From a gamma proteobacterium HTCC5015 (GTDB lineage Bacteria; Pseudomonadota; Gammaproteobacteria; HTCC5015), in contig DS990607.1 in assembly GCA_000155715.1 (NCBI GenBank), positions 1,233 to 38,495 of the forward strand: DNA of 37,263 nt. Reading direction: 5' to 3'. The position numbers and the translations under genes were made by a program. Of the stretch, positions 26,348-34,143 are shown piece by piece; positions within the stretch are counted from its first letter, which is position 1; each line of letters starts with the position of its first letter. The notes beneath the pieces are model-generated. The model was not told the DNA's origin and made no database searches. It saw only the letters and a program-made list of their open reading frames with translations.

Positions 26348-26396
26348 TGACGCCAACCCCTCCTCATGGGAGAAGGGCATGCTACAGCGACTAAAA

Positions 26397-27710
26397 TCAG
26401 TGCAGCTTAAGGCGGGGCTTGATGCCCTTGGTGATGAGGTTGGCCAAGGTCATGAGGACTACCCATGTGAATCCGTGCAGGGCTTGCTGGTGCATTTTAT
26501 ACAATGACATATAGGCAAAGCGCGCCATTAGGCCTTCGATTTTGACCTCAGTGGATTTGCTGAATAGGTTGCCCATTAGGTTGCCTACCGTGGAGTAGCG
26601 ACTGAGATTGACCAGCGAGCCTTTATCGCTGTAGACAAAGTCAACGGCGTCTTTACCCTTCAAGCGATTGACTAGGCTTTTGTACAGAATGTCCGCTTGC
26701 TGGTGGGCCGATTGGGCGCGTGGTGGTACGGGGCGCTCGCTGTTTGGCTGAGGGCAGCTAGCGCAATCGCCGAGGGCGAAGATGTCGTCGTCATCGACAC
26801 TTTGCAGGGTTTGTCGCACTTCGAGCTGGTTAATGCGGTTGGTGCTCAAGCCGAGAGTAGAGAGCCATTCGGGGGCTTTGATGCCCGCCGCCCACACTTT
26901 GATTTCAGCGGGGACAAACTCGCCACTCTTGGTGTGAAAGCCCTCGGGCGTGGCTTTCGTAATCATCTCGCCAGTCATGATACGCACGCCGAGTTTTTCC
27001 AGTACGCGCTGGGTGCTCTGTGAGACTTTTTCGGGCAACACGGGCAATACGCGCGGTGCGGCATCGAGCAGCGTGAACTCAACGGGGATGTCGCTGATGT
27101 TTTCCGAGTGCGTCTGGCGCATTTCGTTGATGGCCGTGTGCAGTTCGGCGGTGAGCTCAACGCCGGTGGCGCCGGCGCCGGCAATGGCAATATTCATTTG
27201 TCCGGGGCGCAGCGGCTCGGACTGTGTGCTGGCGATCATCCACTTTTCTAAAAAGGCGCGGTGGAAATTTTGCGCTTGGTTTTGCGAATCGAGAAACAGG
27301 CAGTGCTCGCCTACGCCCTCGGTGCCAAAATCGTTGGTTTGCGAACCCACCGCTAAAATGAGTGTGTCGTAGTGAAATTCGCGCCGCGGCACGAGTTCGT
27401 TGCCTTCGCTGTTGAGCGTGGGCGCTAGGCTAATGTATTTGCGATCGCGATCGAGGCGATCCATATAACCCAGGCGAAATGAGAAGTGGTGAGCTCGGGC
27501 GTGGGCGGCGTAGCTCAGCTCGTCAATATGGGCGTTGATGGTGCCCGCGGCGACTTCGTGGAGCAGTGGCTTCCAGAAGTGCGTCAGCGTGCCGTCCACC
27601 AAGGTAACGTCAGCTTGCTGCTTTTTGCCTACGGTATTGCCCAGTTTGGTCGCTAGTTCCAGTCCTCCGGCGCCACCGCCGACGATAACAATGTGATGTT
27701 TCTTGCTCAT
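26397..27710 (-). CDS. ndh: Type II NADH:quinone oxidoreductase (NDH-2)
   Basis: 437 residues, the usual length for NDH-2. An FAD-binding Rossmann motif is at about residues 8-15 (IVGGGAGGLELA) and a second, NADH-binding, motif at about 173-182 (IAGAGATGVELTAEL). The TLILAVGSQTNDFGTEG and IFALGDCASCPQ motifs are typical. The C-terminal amphipathic region (ARFAYMSLYKMHQQALHGFTW) would bind the inner membrane. It oxidises NADH and reduces quinone without proton pumping. It lies alone, with a candidate promoter at 27788-27815 and a leader hairpin before the ribosome-binding site (GAGG, 9 bases before ATG). Confidence 0.95.
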   Translation of the reverse strand: MSKKHHIVIVGGGAGGLELATKLGNTVGKKQQADVTLVDGTLTHFWKPLLHEVAAGTINAHIDELSYAAHARAHHFSFRLGYMDRLDRDRKYISLAPTLNSEGNELVPRREFHYDTLILAVGSQTNDFGTEGVGEHCLFLDSQNQAQNFHRAFLEKWMIASTQSEPLRPGQMNIAIAGAGATGVELTAELHTAINEMRQTHSENISDIPVEFTLLDAAPRVLPVLPEKVSQSTQRVLEKLGVRIMTGEMITKATPEGFHTKSGEFVPAEIKVWAAGIKAPEWLSTLGLSTNRINQLEVRQTLQSVDDDDIFALGDCASCPQPNSERPVPPRAQSAHQQADILYKSLVNRLKGKDAVDFVYSDKGSLVNLSRYSTVGNLMGNLFSKSTEVKIEGLMARFAYMSLYKMHQQALHGFTWVVLMTLANLITKGIKPRLKLH

Positions 27711-27728
27711 GGTCTTGCCTCAAAGTGA

Positions 27729-27766
27729 TTTAAGGCTGCGGCCACAGGCTTGGCGACAGCCTTAAA
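27729..27766 (-). promoter_or_regulatory. Perfect 10-bp leader hairpin upstream of ndh
   Basis: TTTAAGGCTG (27729-27738) pairs with CAGCCTTAAA (27757-27766) around an 18-base loop that can pair further (GGCC/GGC). It lies between the candidate promoter and the start codon, ending about 6 bases before the Shine-Dalgarno GAGG. It could be a protein operator or an mRNA structure affecting translation. Confidence 0.5.
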
Positions 27767-27787
27767 TACCCTCAAAGCGAGGCGCGC

Positions 27788-27815
27788 AGTATAGACAGAA
27801 AAAAATGTGCCGCAA
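27788..27815 (-). promoter_or_regulatory. Candidate sigma-70 promoter of ndh
   Basis: On the minus strand TTGCGG (27810-27815), a 16-base spacer and TATACT (27788-27793). Transcription would start near 27780, giving a leader of about 70 bases that contains the 27729-27766 hairpin. Confidence 0.5.
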
Positions 27816-28047
27816 GTTAAAACGGCGGGAAAATTCATTCAAATGTTTTTAAATCAATAGGTTATGAAATCAGTTTTACTGAAAGAAAAGTCTCACGCCG
27901 TCCGTTTAAATGGGCTAATATAGCGTCGGACTAGCGAGCAGGGTGGTTTGCTAAACAGGCAGGGAAAGCCATCTCGGAATGAATCTGTCTACTAATTTTA
28001 CCGCTCGTTCGCAGCTTTTTAACCATATCGATAAAGGAATATTTACG

Positions 28048-28581
28048 ATGAGAAAGACTGTTTTGATGAGTTTGGCTATCTTAGGGTTATCGGCTTGTGC
28101 AACCTCCCAAGAGGGCGTGCCCGACGTGTGTTCTTTGCCCGATGGCATTGAAGTGGCCACTTTGCAGTTAGATGATAGCCAAGCGGGAGAGATCAACGCT
28201 ACCGGTGAGACTGGATTCCGCGTCACCGCCACTTTAACGGACAGTGTGCCTCAAGGTGAATTGGCGGTGGTGTGTTACGCCGTTCGCGACTCAGAGGTTG
28301 TGCGTGGCGCACCACTCGCGGTGGGCTTTATTGGCATCACTAGCGGCGATGGCGATAGTGCAACACGAGATGACAATTTCAGAATGACCTGCGATGACGG
28401 CGAAGTGGCGGGTCGCGCGATTACCGATCTTAACGATATGGACGATTTTGACCGCAGCAGTGGCGAGCGCAGCACTCGCATTTTTATTCAGCACTTAGAG
28501 GGTATTCGTCGTTTTGCTGGAATGGATGTGGGAATACGTGGGGAGACATCGAACCGCATTCGAGTCTCATGCCCGAGGTAG
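28048..28581 (+). CDS. Orphan lipoprotein of unknown function
   Basis: 177 residues. The signal sequence ends in the lipobox LSAC, with lipidated Cys17 (MRKTVLMSLAILGLSAC). The mature part is acidic, with Asp-rich patches (GDGDSATRDDNF, DLNDMDDFD), and holds four more cysteines (near 28, 76, 117 and 175) that could form two disulfides in the periplasm. I recognise no domain. The ATG at 28048 is chosen for its AAAGGA ribosome-binding site and immediate signal sequence; the frame is open from 27979 but that would bury the signal. It is convergent with aceF, with a shared terminator-like hairpin between them. Confidence 0.75.
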   Translation: MRKTVLMSLAILGLSACATSQEGVPDVCSLPDGIEVATLQLDDSQAGEINATGETGFRVTATLTDSVPQGELAVVCYAVRDSEVVRGAPLAVGFIGITSGDGDSATRDDNFRMTCDDGEVAGRAITDLNDMDDFDRSSGERSTRIFIQHLEGIRRFAGMDVGIRGETSNRIRVSCPR

Positions 28582-28613
28582 AAGGCTGCTTTTAAAAAGT
28601 GCAATTTTGTGAA

Positions 28614-28638
28614 AAGGCAGTGGCATCGCGACTGCCTT
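28614..28638. terminator. Hairpin between the lipoprotein gene and aceF
   Basis: AAGGCAGT, loop GGCATCGCG, ACTGCCTT. On the minus strand the stem is followed by TTC and A/T-rich sequence, so it fits best as the aceEF terminator; on the plus strand it lies 33 bases after the lipoprotein stop. Confidence 0.6.
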
Positions 28639-28652
28639 GTAAAATCGAGTGT

Positions 28653-29951
28653 TCAAATCAGTAATCGTCGGCTGTCTTCGAGCACCTCGGCGAAATGCCG
28701 CGTGAACTGGGCGGCGAGTACGCCGTCGATGACGCGATGGTCGTAGGACAGTGATAGCGGCAGTATCAATCGGGGATCAAAGGTTTTGCCGTTGTGTACG
28801 GCCTCGGTGGCAGCCCGAGAGATGCCCATAATGGCGACTTCGGGTTCATTGATGATCGGGGTGAATCCCGTGCCGCCGATGTGGCCGAGCGAGGTCAAGG
28901 TAAAGCAGCCCCCTTTCATCTCGTGGCCAGCGAGCTTGCGGGCCCTTGCGCGCTTGGCGAGGTCGGCGACTTCACTGGCTAGCTCACTTAAACTTTTCTG
29001 ATCGGCGTTGCGGACGACCGGCACGACGAGGCCGTAGGGCGTGTCTACCGCAATGCTAATGTGAAAATAGTGCTTTTGAATCAGATGTTTGCCGTCATCA
29101 TCGAGTGAGCTGTTGACGCGAGGGTAGGCCTTGAGTGCCGATACCGCCGCTTTGATTAAAAATGGCAGCAGCGTGAGTTTGATCTCTCGTTTGGCCAAGT
29201 GTTCTTTTTCTTTTTTTCTAAAGTCTTCTAGATCGGTGATGTCGGCTCGATCAAATTGTGTGACGTGGGGAATCCGCAGCCAAGCACTGTGAGTGTGTTC
29301 GCCGGTGAGTACTTGAATCTTGCTGAGTTCGATGGTTTCGATGTCGCCAAACTCCGAAAAATCGATGCTGGGCCGTGGGGCAATGGGCAAGCCATCTCGG
29401 GGCTGTTGCAACGATTGTTTGACGAAAGCTTCGACATCCTCTTTGACGATGCGCCCGCGCGGTCCCGAGCCTTTTACCTGCGATAAATCGGCGCCAAGTT
29501 TGCGTGCCATTTTGCGGACGGCGGGACCCGCGTGGACGAGCCCCGTGGTGGCGGCTTGATATTTTTGTGGATCGGGGGCAGAGCCGCTGGCCGCGGGCGG
29601 TGCTTCTGGGGGCGGCTCTTGGGTGTTTGTCGGTTCAGACTCTGGGGGGGATTGGGGAGGTCGCTCGTCCTCGGGTTTGTTTTCAGCTTGAGTCTTTGAG
29701 GCGTCGCCATTTTGGTCGCTGACTTCTAGAGTCAGTAGGGCATCGCCTTCGGAGAGTTTGTCGCCGACTTTGACGAGAACCTCTCCGACGGTGCCCGCCT
29801 CGGGAGAGGGGATTTCCATGGCGGCCTTGTCGGTTTCCAGAGCGAGAATAGGCGATTCTTGCTCTAGGCTGTCGCCGGGAGAGACCATGATTTCGATCAC
29901 CTCGGCGGCGTCGATATCGCCAATACTGGGTAGCTTGATGGTCGTCGTCAT
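28653..29951 (-). CDS. aceF: Dihydrolipoamide acetyltransferase, E2 of pyruvate dehydrogenase
   Basis: 432 residues. One lipoyl domain (residues 1-78) with lipoyl-lysine Lys42 in LETDKAAME; a Pro/Glu-rich flexible linker (about 80-130); a peripheral subunit-binding domain (AGPAVRKMARKLGADLSQVKGSGPRGRI); and the catalytic acetyltransferase domain (about 200-432) with SYDHRVIDG holding catalytic His405 and Asp409. It passes the acetyl group to CoA in the cytoplasmic complex. E. coli AceF has three lipoyl domains; this one has a single domain. The ATG at 29951 is 10 bases after the aceE stop, so the two form one operon. A separate lpd gene is not seen in the window. Confidence 0.96.
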   Translation of the reverse strand: MTTTIKLPSIGDIDAAEVIEIMVSPGDSLEQESPILALETDKAAMEIPSPEAGTVGEVLVKVGDKLSEGDALLTLEVSDQNGDASKTQAENKPEDERPPQSPPESEPTNTQEPPPEAPPAASGSAPDPQKYQAATTGLVHAGPAVRKMARKLGADLSQVKGSGPRGRIVKEDVEAFVKQSLQQPRDGLPIAPRPSIDFSEFGDIETIELSKIQVLTGEHTHSAWLRIPHVTQFDRADITDLEDFRKKEKEHLAKREIKLTLLPFLIKAAVSALKAYPRVNSSLDDDGKHLIQKHYFHISIAVDTPYGLVVPVVRNADQKSLSELASEVADLAKRARARKLAGHEMKGGCFTLTSLGHIGGTGFTPIINEPEVAIMGISRAATEAVHNGKTFDPRLILPLSLSYDHRVIDGVLAAQFTRHFAEVLEDSRRLLI

Positions 29952-29961
29952 AGTGATCTCT

Positions 29962-32652
29962 TCAGCGTTTAGCGGGGTCGGTGCTGTCGGCGTCGATGTC
30001 ATATTGCTTAATGGCTTTCGCCACCGAGTGGGCATCGATGTCGGTGTGTTGTTGGTCGGCCAGAGCCTTGAGGGCGGCCACGACAATGTGGTAGCGATCT
30101 ACCTCAAAGAAGGAGCGCAGCTGCTCGCGACTGTCCGAGCGGCCATAACCATCGGTGCCGAGCACGGTGTAGGGCCCCGCCACTGCCTTGGCGACCTGCT
30201 CGGCGTAGCTCTGTTGATAGTCTGTGGCGGCAATCACGGGTAAGCCGTCGTTTAAGCACTGGCCAATGTAGCTCTGCTGAGCGGGCTCGGTGGGGTGCAG
30301 GCGGTTGTAGCGTTCGCAGTGGCGCATGTCGCGGGCCAGTTCATTAAAGCTGGTCGCACTCCACAGATTGGCACAGACGCCAAAGTCCGATGCCAATAAC
30401 TCAGCAGCGGCCATGGCCTCTTGCATGATGGCGCCCGAGGAGAGCAGATGTAAATCGGGCGACGGCTGCTGATCTAACACATACAGGCCTTTTAAAATGC
30501 CCTCGCGGCAGCCTTCTGGCATGGCGGGTTGGTGGGTGTTCTGATTGCTGAGTGTCAGATAGTAGTAGAGGCTTTCATCCTCTACGTACATTCGGCGCAG
30601 CCCTTCTTGGATCAATGTCACTACCTCGAAGCCAAAGGCGGGATCGTAACTGAGGCAGTTGGGCACCGTGCTGGCGAGCACAAGACTGTGGCCATCTTGG
30701 TGTTGTAGGCCCTCGCCATTCAATGTTGTGCGACCCGCCGTGGCGCCGAGTAAAAAGCCGCGCGCTCGCGCATCGCCTGCTGCCCAGGCTAAGTCGCCGA
30801 TTCGTTGAAAACCAAACATAGAGTAAAAAATGTAAAAGGGCACCATGGGTACGCCAGAGTTGGCGTAGCTAGTACCCGCCGCGATAAATGAGGACATAGC
30901 ACCCGCTTCGGTAATGCCCTCTTCAAGAATTTGTCCCGCCGCATCCTCGCGATAGAACATCACTTGGTCTTTGTCCTGAGGTTCGTAGAGCTGCCCGACA
31001 GAACTGTAGATACCCAATTGGCGAAAGAGGCCGTCCATGCCAAATGTGCGCGCCTCATCGGGCACAATGGGGACGATGTGTTGGCCGATGTTCTTATCGC
31101 GCACTAATTCGGTGAGAAAACGCACAAAGGCCATAGTGGTGGAGTAATCGCGATCGCCGCTATCCACTAATAGCTTTTCAAATTGCTTGAGCTCGGGAAC
31201 GGCTAGCAGCGCTGACTGGCTGCGCCGCTGGGGCAGGTAGCCGCCGAGGGCGCGCCTGCGCTCTTGAAGATACTGTAGCTCGGGGCTGTCTTCAGCGGGT
31301 TTGTAGTAACGCGCTTGATCGACATCTTCGTCTGAAATGGGCAGGTGAAAGCGATCGCGAAAACCGCGTAGATGTGCTTCGTCGAGCTTTTTTTGCTGGT
31401 GGGCTTTGTTCATGCCCTCGCCTTGCGTGCCCATGCCGTAGCCCTTAATGGTTTTGGCGAGAATCACCGTGGGCTGCCCCTTGGTGTGGACGGCCTCGTG
31501 ATAGGCGGCATAGACCTTGTGGGGGTCGTGGCCGCCCCGATTCAAACGCCAGATATCCTTGTCGGACATATGAGCGACCATGGCTTTGACATCGGGATCT
31601 TTGCCAAAAAAGGCCTCGCGGGTGTAGGCGCCGCCCTTGGCCTTGTAGTTTTGGTATTCGCCATCAATGGTCTCCTCCATGACTTTGAGCAACTTGTCTT
31701 CTTTGTCTCGCGCCAGCAGATCGTCCCAGTAAGAGCCCCAGATTACTTTGATGACGCGCCAGCCTGCGCCGCGAAAATCGGACTCCAATTCCTGAATGAT
31801 TTTGGCGTTGCCACGCACGGGTCCATCGAGGCGTTGAAGATTGCAGTTGACCACAAAAATTAAGTTGTCGAGTTTTTCTCGGGCGGCGAGCGCAATTGCA
31901 CCGAGGGTTTCGGGTTCGTCGGTTTCGCCGTCGCCGATAAAACACCAGACTTTGCGCTGTGCCGTGTCGGCAAGACCGCGCGCCTGTAAATATTTTAGAA
32001 ACCGAGCTTGATAAATGGCGGTAATCGGGCCGAGCCCCATCGACACGGTGGGGAACTGCCAAAAATCGGGCATCAGCCAAGGGTGGGGGTAAGACGACAG
32101 GCCATTGCCGTTGACCTCTTGCCGAAACAAATCGAGCTGCTCTTCAGAAATGCGCCCCTCCAAAAAGGCGCGGGCGTAAATGCCCGGTGAGGAGTGGCCC
32201 TGAATATAGATGAGATCGCCGCCGTGCTTATGTTCCGGTTCATCACTCGGCGCGTGCCAAAAGTGGTTAAAGCCCACATCGTAGAGTGTGGCCGCCGAGG
32301 CAAAGCTGGCGATGTGGCCGCCGATGGTGGCGTCTTCTCGGTTGGCGCGGACGACCATGGCCATGGCATTCCAGCGAATGATCGAGCGCAGGCGCCACTC
32401 TAGCTCGGGATCACCCGGTGCCGCTTTTTGTTGGTGGCGAGGAATGGAGTTGAGGTAGGCCGTGGTCGCTGAATAGGGTAGGTAGGCACCATTGCGGCGC
32501 GCTTTTTCAATCAGTTTTTCGAGAAGGTCGTGGGCCCGCTGAGAGCCTTCGATCTCCATCACAGCATCGAGTGCTTCCAACCACTCTCGGGTTTCTTCGG
32601 GATCGATATCGTGTTGCGCTTGCTCGTTAAAAGCCGTGGTTTTATCGCTCAC
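29962..32652 (-). CDS. aceE: Pyruvate dehydrogenase E1 component, homodimeric type
   Basis: 896 residues, matching E. coli AceE (887). The N-terminal part EETREWLEALDAVMEIEGSQRAHDLLEKLI and NAMAMVVRANRE are typical. The thiamine-diphosphate motif starts GDGETDEPETLG near residue 237 and ends in VVNCNLQRLDGPVRGN. It decarboxylates pyruvate and loads the lipoyl group of AceF. I chose GTG at 32652 because AAGAAGGA precedes it by 8 bases and the family N-terminus (SDKTTAFNEQAQHDIDPEE) begins there; the ATG at 32727 adds unrelated residues. A candidate promoter is at 32696-32723. aceF follows immediately. Confidence 0.97.
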   Translation of the reverse strand: MSDKTTAFNEQAQHDIDPEETREWLEALDAVMEIEGSQRAHDLLEKLIEKARRNGAYLPYSATTAYLNSIPRHQQKAAPGDPELEWRLRSIIRWNAMAMVVRANREDATIGGHIASFASAATLYDVGFNHFWHAPSDEPEHKHGGDLIYIQGHSSPGIYARAFLEGRISEEQLDLFRQEVNGNGLSSYPHPWLMPDFWQFPTVSMGLGPITAIYQARFLKYLQARGLADTAQRKVWCFIGDGETDEPETLGAIALAAREKLDNLIFVVNCNLQRLDGPVRGNAKIIQELESDFRGAGWRVIKVIWGSYWDDLLARDKEDKLLKVMEETIDGEYQNYKAKGGAYTREAFFGKDPDVKAMVAHMSDKDIWRLNRGGHDPHKVYAAYHEAVHTKGQPTVILAKTIKGYGMGTQGEGMNKAHQQKKLDEAHLRGFRDRFHLPISDEDVDQARYYKPAEDSPELQYLQERRRALGGYLPQRRSQSALLAVPELKQFEKLLVDSGDRDYSTTMAFVRFLTELVRDKNIGQHIVPIVPDEARTFGMDGLFRQLGIYSSVGQLYEPQDKDQVMFYREDAAGQILEEGITEAGAMSSFIAAGTSYANSGVPMVPFYIFYSMFGFQRIGDLAWAAGDARARGFLLGATAGRTTLNGEGLQHQDGHSLVLASTVPNCLSYDPAFGFEVVTLIQEGLRRMYVEDESLYYYLTLSNQNTHQPAMPEGCREGILKGLYVLDQQPSPDLHLLSSGAIMQEAMAAAELLASDFGVCANLWSATSFNELARDMRHCERYNRLHPTEPAQQSYIGQCLNDGLPVIAATDYQQSYAEQVAKAVAGPYTVLGTDGYGRSDSREQLRSFFEVDRYHIVVAALKALADQQHTDIDAHSVAKAIKQYDIDADSTDPAKR

Positions 32653-32695
32653 TGTGACAATCCTTCTTAAAAAATTTAGCGCGGCGTAGCCTCTT

Positions 32696-32723
32696 AATCT
32701 ACGCCAAAATCTGATACTGTCAG
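32696..32723 (-). promoter_or_regulatory. Possible promoter of aceEF
   Basis: On the minus strand CTGACA (32718-32723), a 16-base spacer, and TAGATT (32696-32701). Moderate matches to sigma-70 boxes. No PdhR-type operator was recognised nearby. Confidence 0.3.
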
Positions 32724-32807
32724 CCAAGCATAGATTGAAGGGATGTCAAACTAATGTACGGATGGCAACCCGATAAAACAACATCCAAACATTGAACGGG
32801 GCTTACC

Positions 32808-34088
32808 TTGTCAAACCAACCCATTCCGGCCATTTGGACTCAATTTCCGCACTTTTTTCTCTATCCCTTAAAGGGGGCGTCAGCCCTGTTATTATTAGGG
32901 CTGTTTGTGGTTTATGCGCTACTGTTTTGGGCGCTGACTCAACAGTTGTTACTACTTGGCTTTATCGTCGGCGCTCTGATGCTTTATCTCTCCCTCTACA
33001 CCTTAAAGTATTCATTAAACATCCTAGCTACGGTAGGGGTGGGTAGCTTTACGCCACCGGGTTTGGGATCGCTCCGCGAGGACTTCGGACTGGTGGTCGC
33101 GGCAATAGGGGTGTTTTTTGTTTGGGGGGCGGTAGTGGGGCTGCTGTCCGTCGCCGGAGGTGCCTATGTAGCGGGGTTGAGTGCGGTGCTCTCGGCCGTT
33201 TTATTTCCCGCCTCTTTTATGGCGCTCGGCATTGAGCAGCGTTTTATGACGGCCCTGAATCCAGCGTATTTATGGCATTTAGTCTCTAAGCTGGGTACGC
33301 GCTATTTGATGGTTATTGGTTTGTTTCTCGTCATGAACTCAGGCATGGCGGCTGCGAGCTTTGGCTTGATGGAGTACCTGTCTCCCGTTCTTGGTGGCGC
33401 TCTCAGCGGCTTGGTCAGTACCTATGGCAATTTTGTTTTGTTTGCCTTAATGGGGTATGCCATACACGAGCGACATGAGGCGCTGGATTTAGTCAGTGTG
33501 GCGCAGTGGGGCGATGATGACATCGGCGAGGAGGGCATGACGACGCCGTTATTAGAACGCTTCATTCAAGAGGAAAACTATGAAGCAGCGATGGGTGAGT
33601 TAACGGTACTGATTAAAGATCACCCCGATGATGTGGCTTTGCGTAAAAAACAGGCCAACTTAGTACGCCACATTGATACTTCTCATTACTACGAAACACC
33701 GGGTCGAAGTTTGATCCGTTGGTATATGGAAAATGGCTTCGCGCCAGAGGCGGTTTCCCTCGCCGAGCATGCGCTAGAAAAACATCCCACCATGGAAATG
33801 AGCGACCAATTGGAGTGGCTATTAGCAAAAACGTATTACGAGAGTTTGCAGTACAAAAAAGTGGCCAAGTTGCTTAATGGCTTTCACAAGCGGCACCCGA
33901 AGAGCGAATTGATTCCCGACGCGTATATGTTGGTGGCTGTGATGTTTGTAGATCGTTTAGACAACGATCAAAAAGCCCAACCTATCTTGAAGTACATTGT
34001 TAAAACATACCCTGAGCACCCACAGGCGGCCAAAGCGCAGCAATACTTAAAAGTGGTGGAAGCGTCGACGGCGGCGAAGTCGAGTTAA
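32808..34088 (+). CDS. Polytopic membrane protein with C-terminal TPR-like domain, unknown function
   Basis: 426 residues from a TTG start. The N-terminal half has about six hydrophobic segments (roughly 25-45, 48-66, 92-115, 118-140, 164-188, 200-218). After HERHEALDLVSVAQWGDDD the C-terminal half (about 245-420) is soluble and made of helical pairs with TPR-like spacing (NYEAAMGELTVLIKDHPDD, APEAVSLAEHALEKHP, YKKVAKLLNGFHKRHPKS, AQPILKYIVKTYPEHPQAAKAQQYL). No enzyme motif is seen. Membrane anchoring plus TPR suggests a scaffold or assembly role. Weak ribosome-binding site (GGGG, six bases before TTG); a downstream start would cut the first membrane segment. Divergent from aceE and convergent with the rhomboid gene, 55 bases away. 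Confidence 0.75.
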   Translation: MSNQPIPAIWTQFPHFFLYPLKGASALLLLGLFVVYALLFWALTQQLLLLGFIVGALMLYLSLYTLKYSLNILATVGVGSFTPPGLGSLREDFGLVVAAIGVFFVWGAVVGLLSVAGGAYVAGLSAVLSAVLFPASFMALGIEQRFMTALNPAYLWHLVSKLGTRYLMVIGLFLVMNSGMAAASFGLMEYLSPVLGGALSGLVSTYGNFVLFALMGYAIHERHEALDLVSVAQWGDDDIGEEGMTTPLLERFIQEENYEAAMGELTVLIKDHPDDVALRKKQANLVRHIDTSHYYETPGRSLIRWYMENGFAPEAVSLAEHALEKHPTMEMSDQLEWLLAKTYYESLQYKKVAKLLNGFHKRHPKSELIPDAYMLVAVMFVDRLDNDQKAQPILKYIVKTYPEHPQAAKAQQYLKVVEASTAAKSS

Positions 34089-34143
34089 ATACCGTTTGTA
34101 CAGCATCCGGTGATGTCTAACGCGACGGGTGATTGGGTACTTG

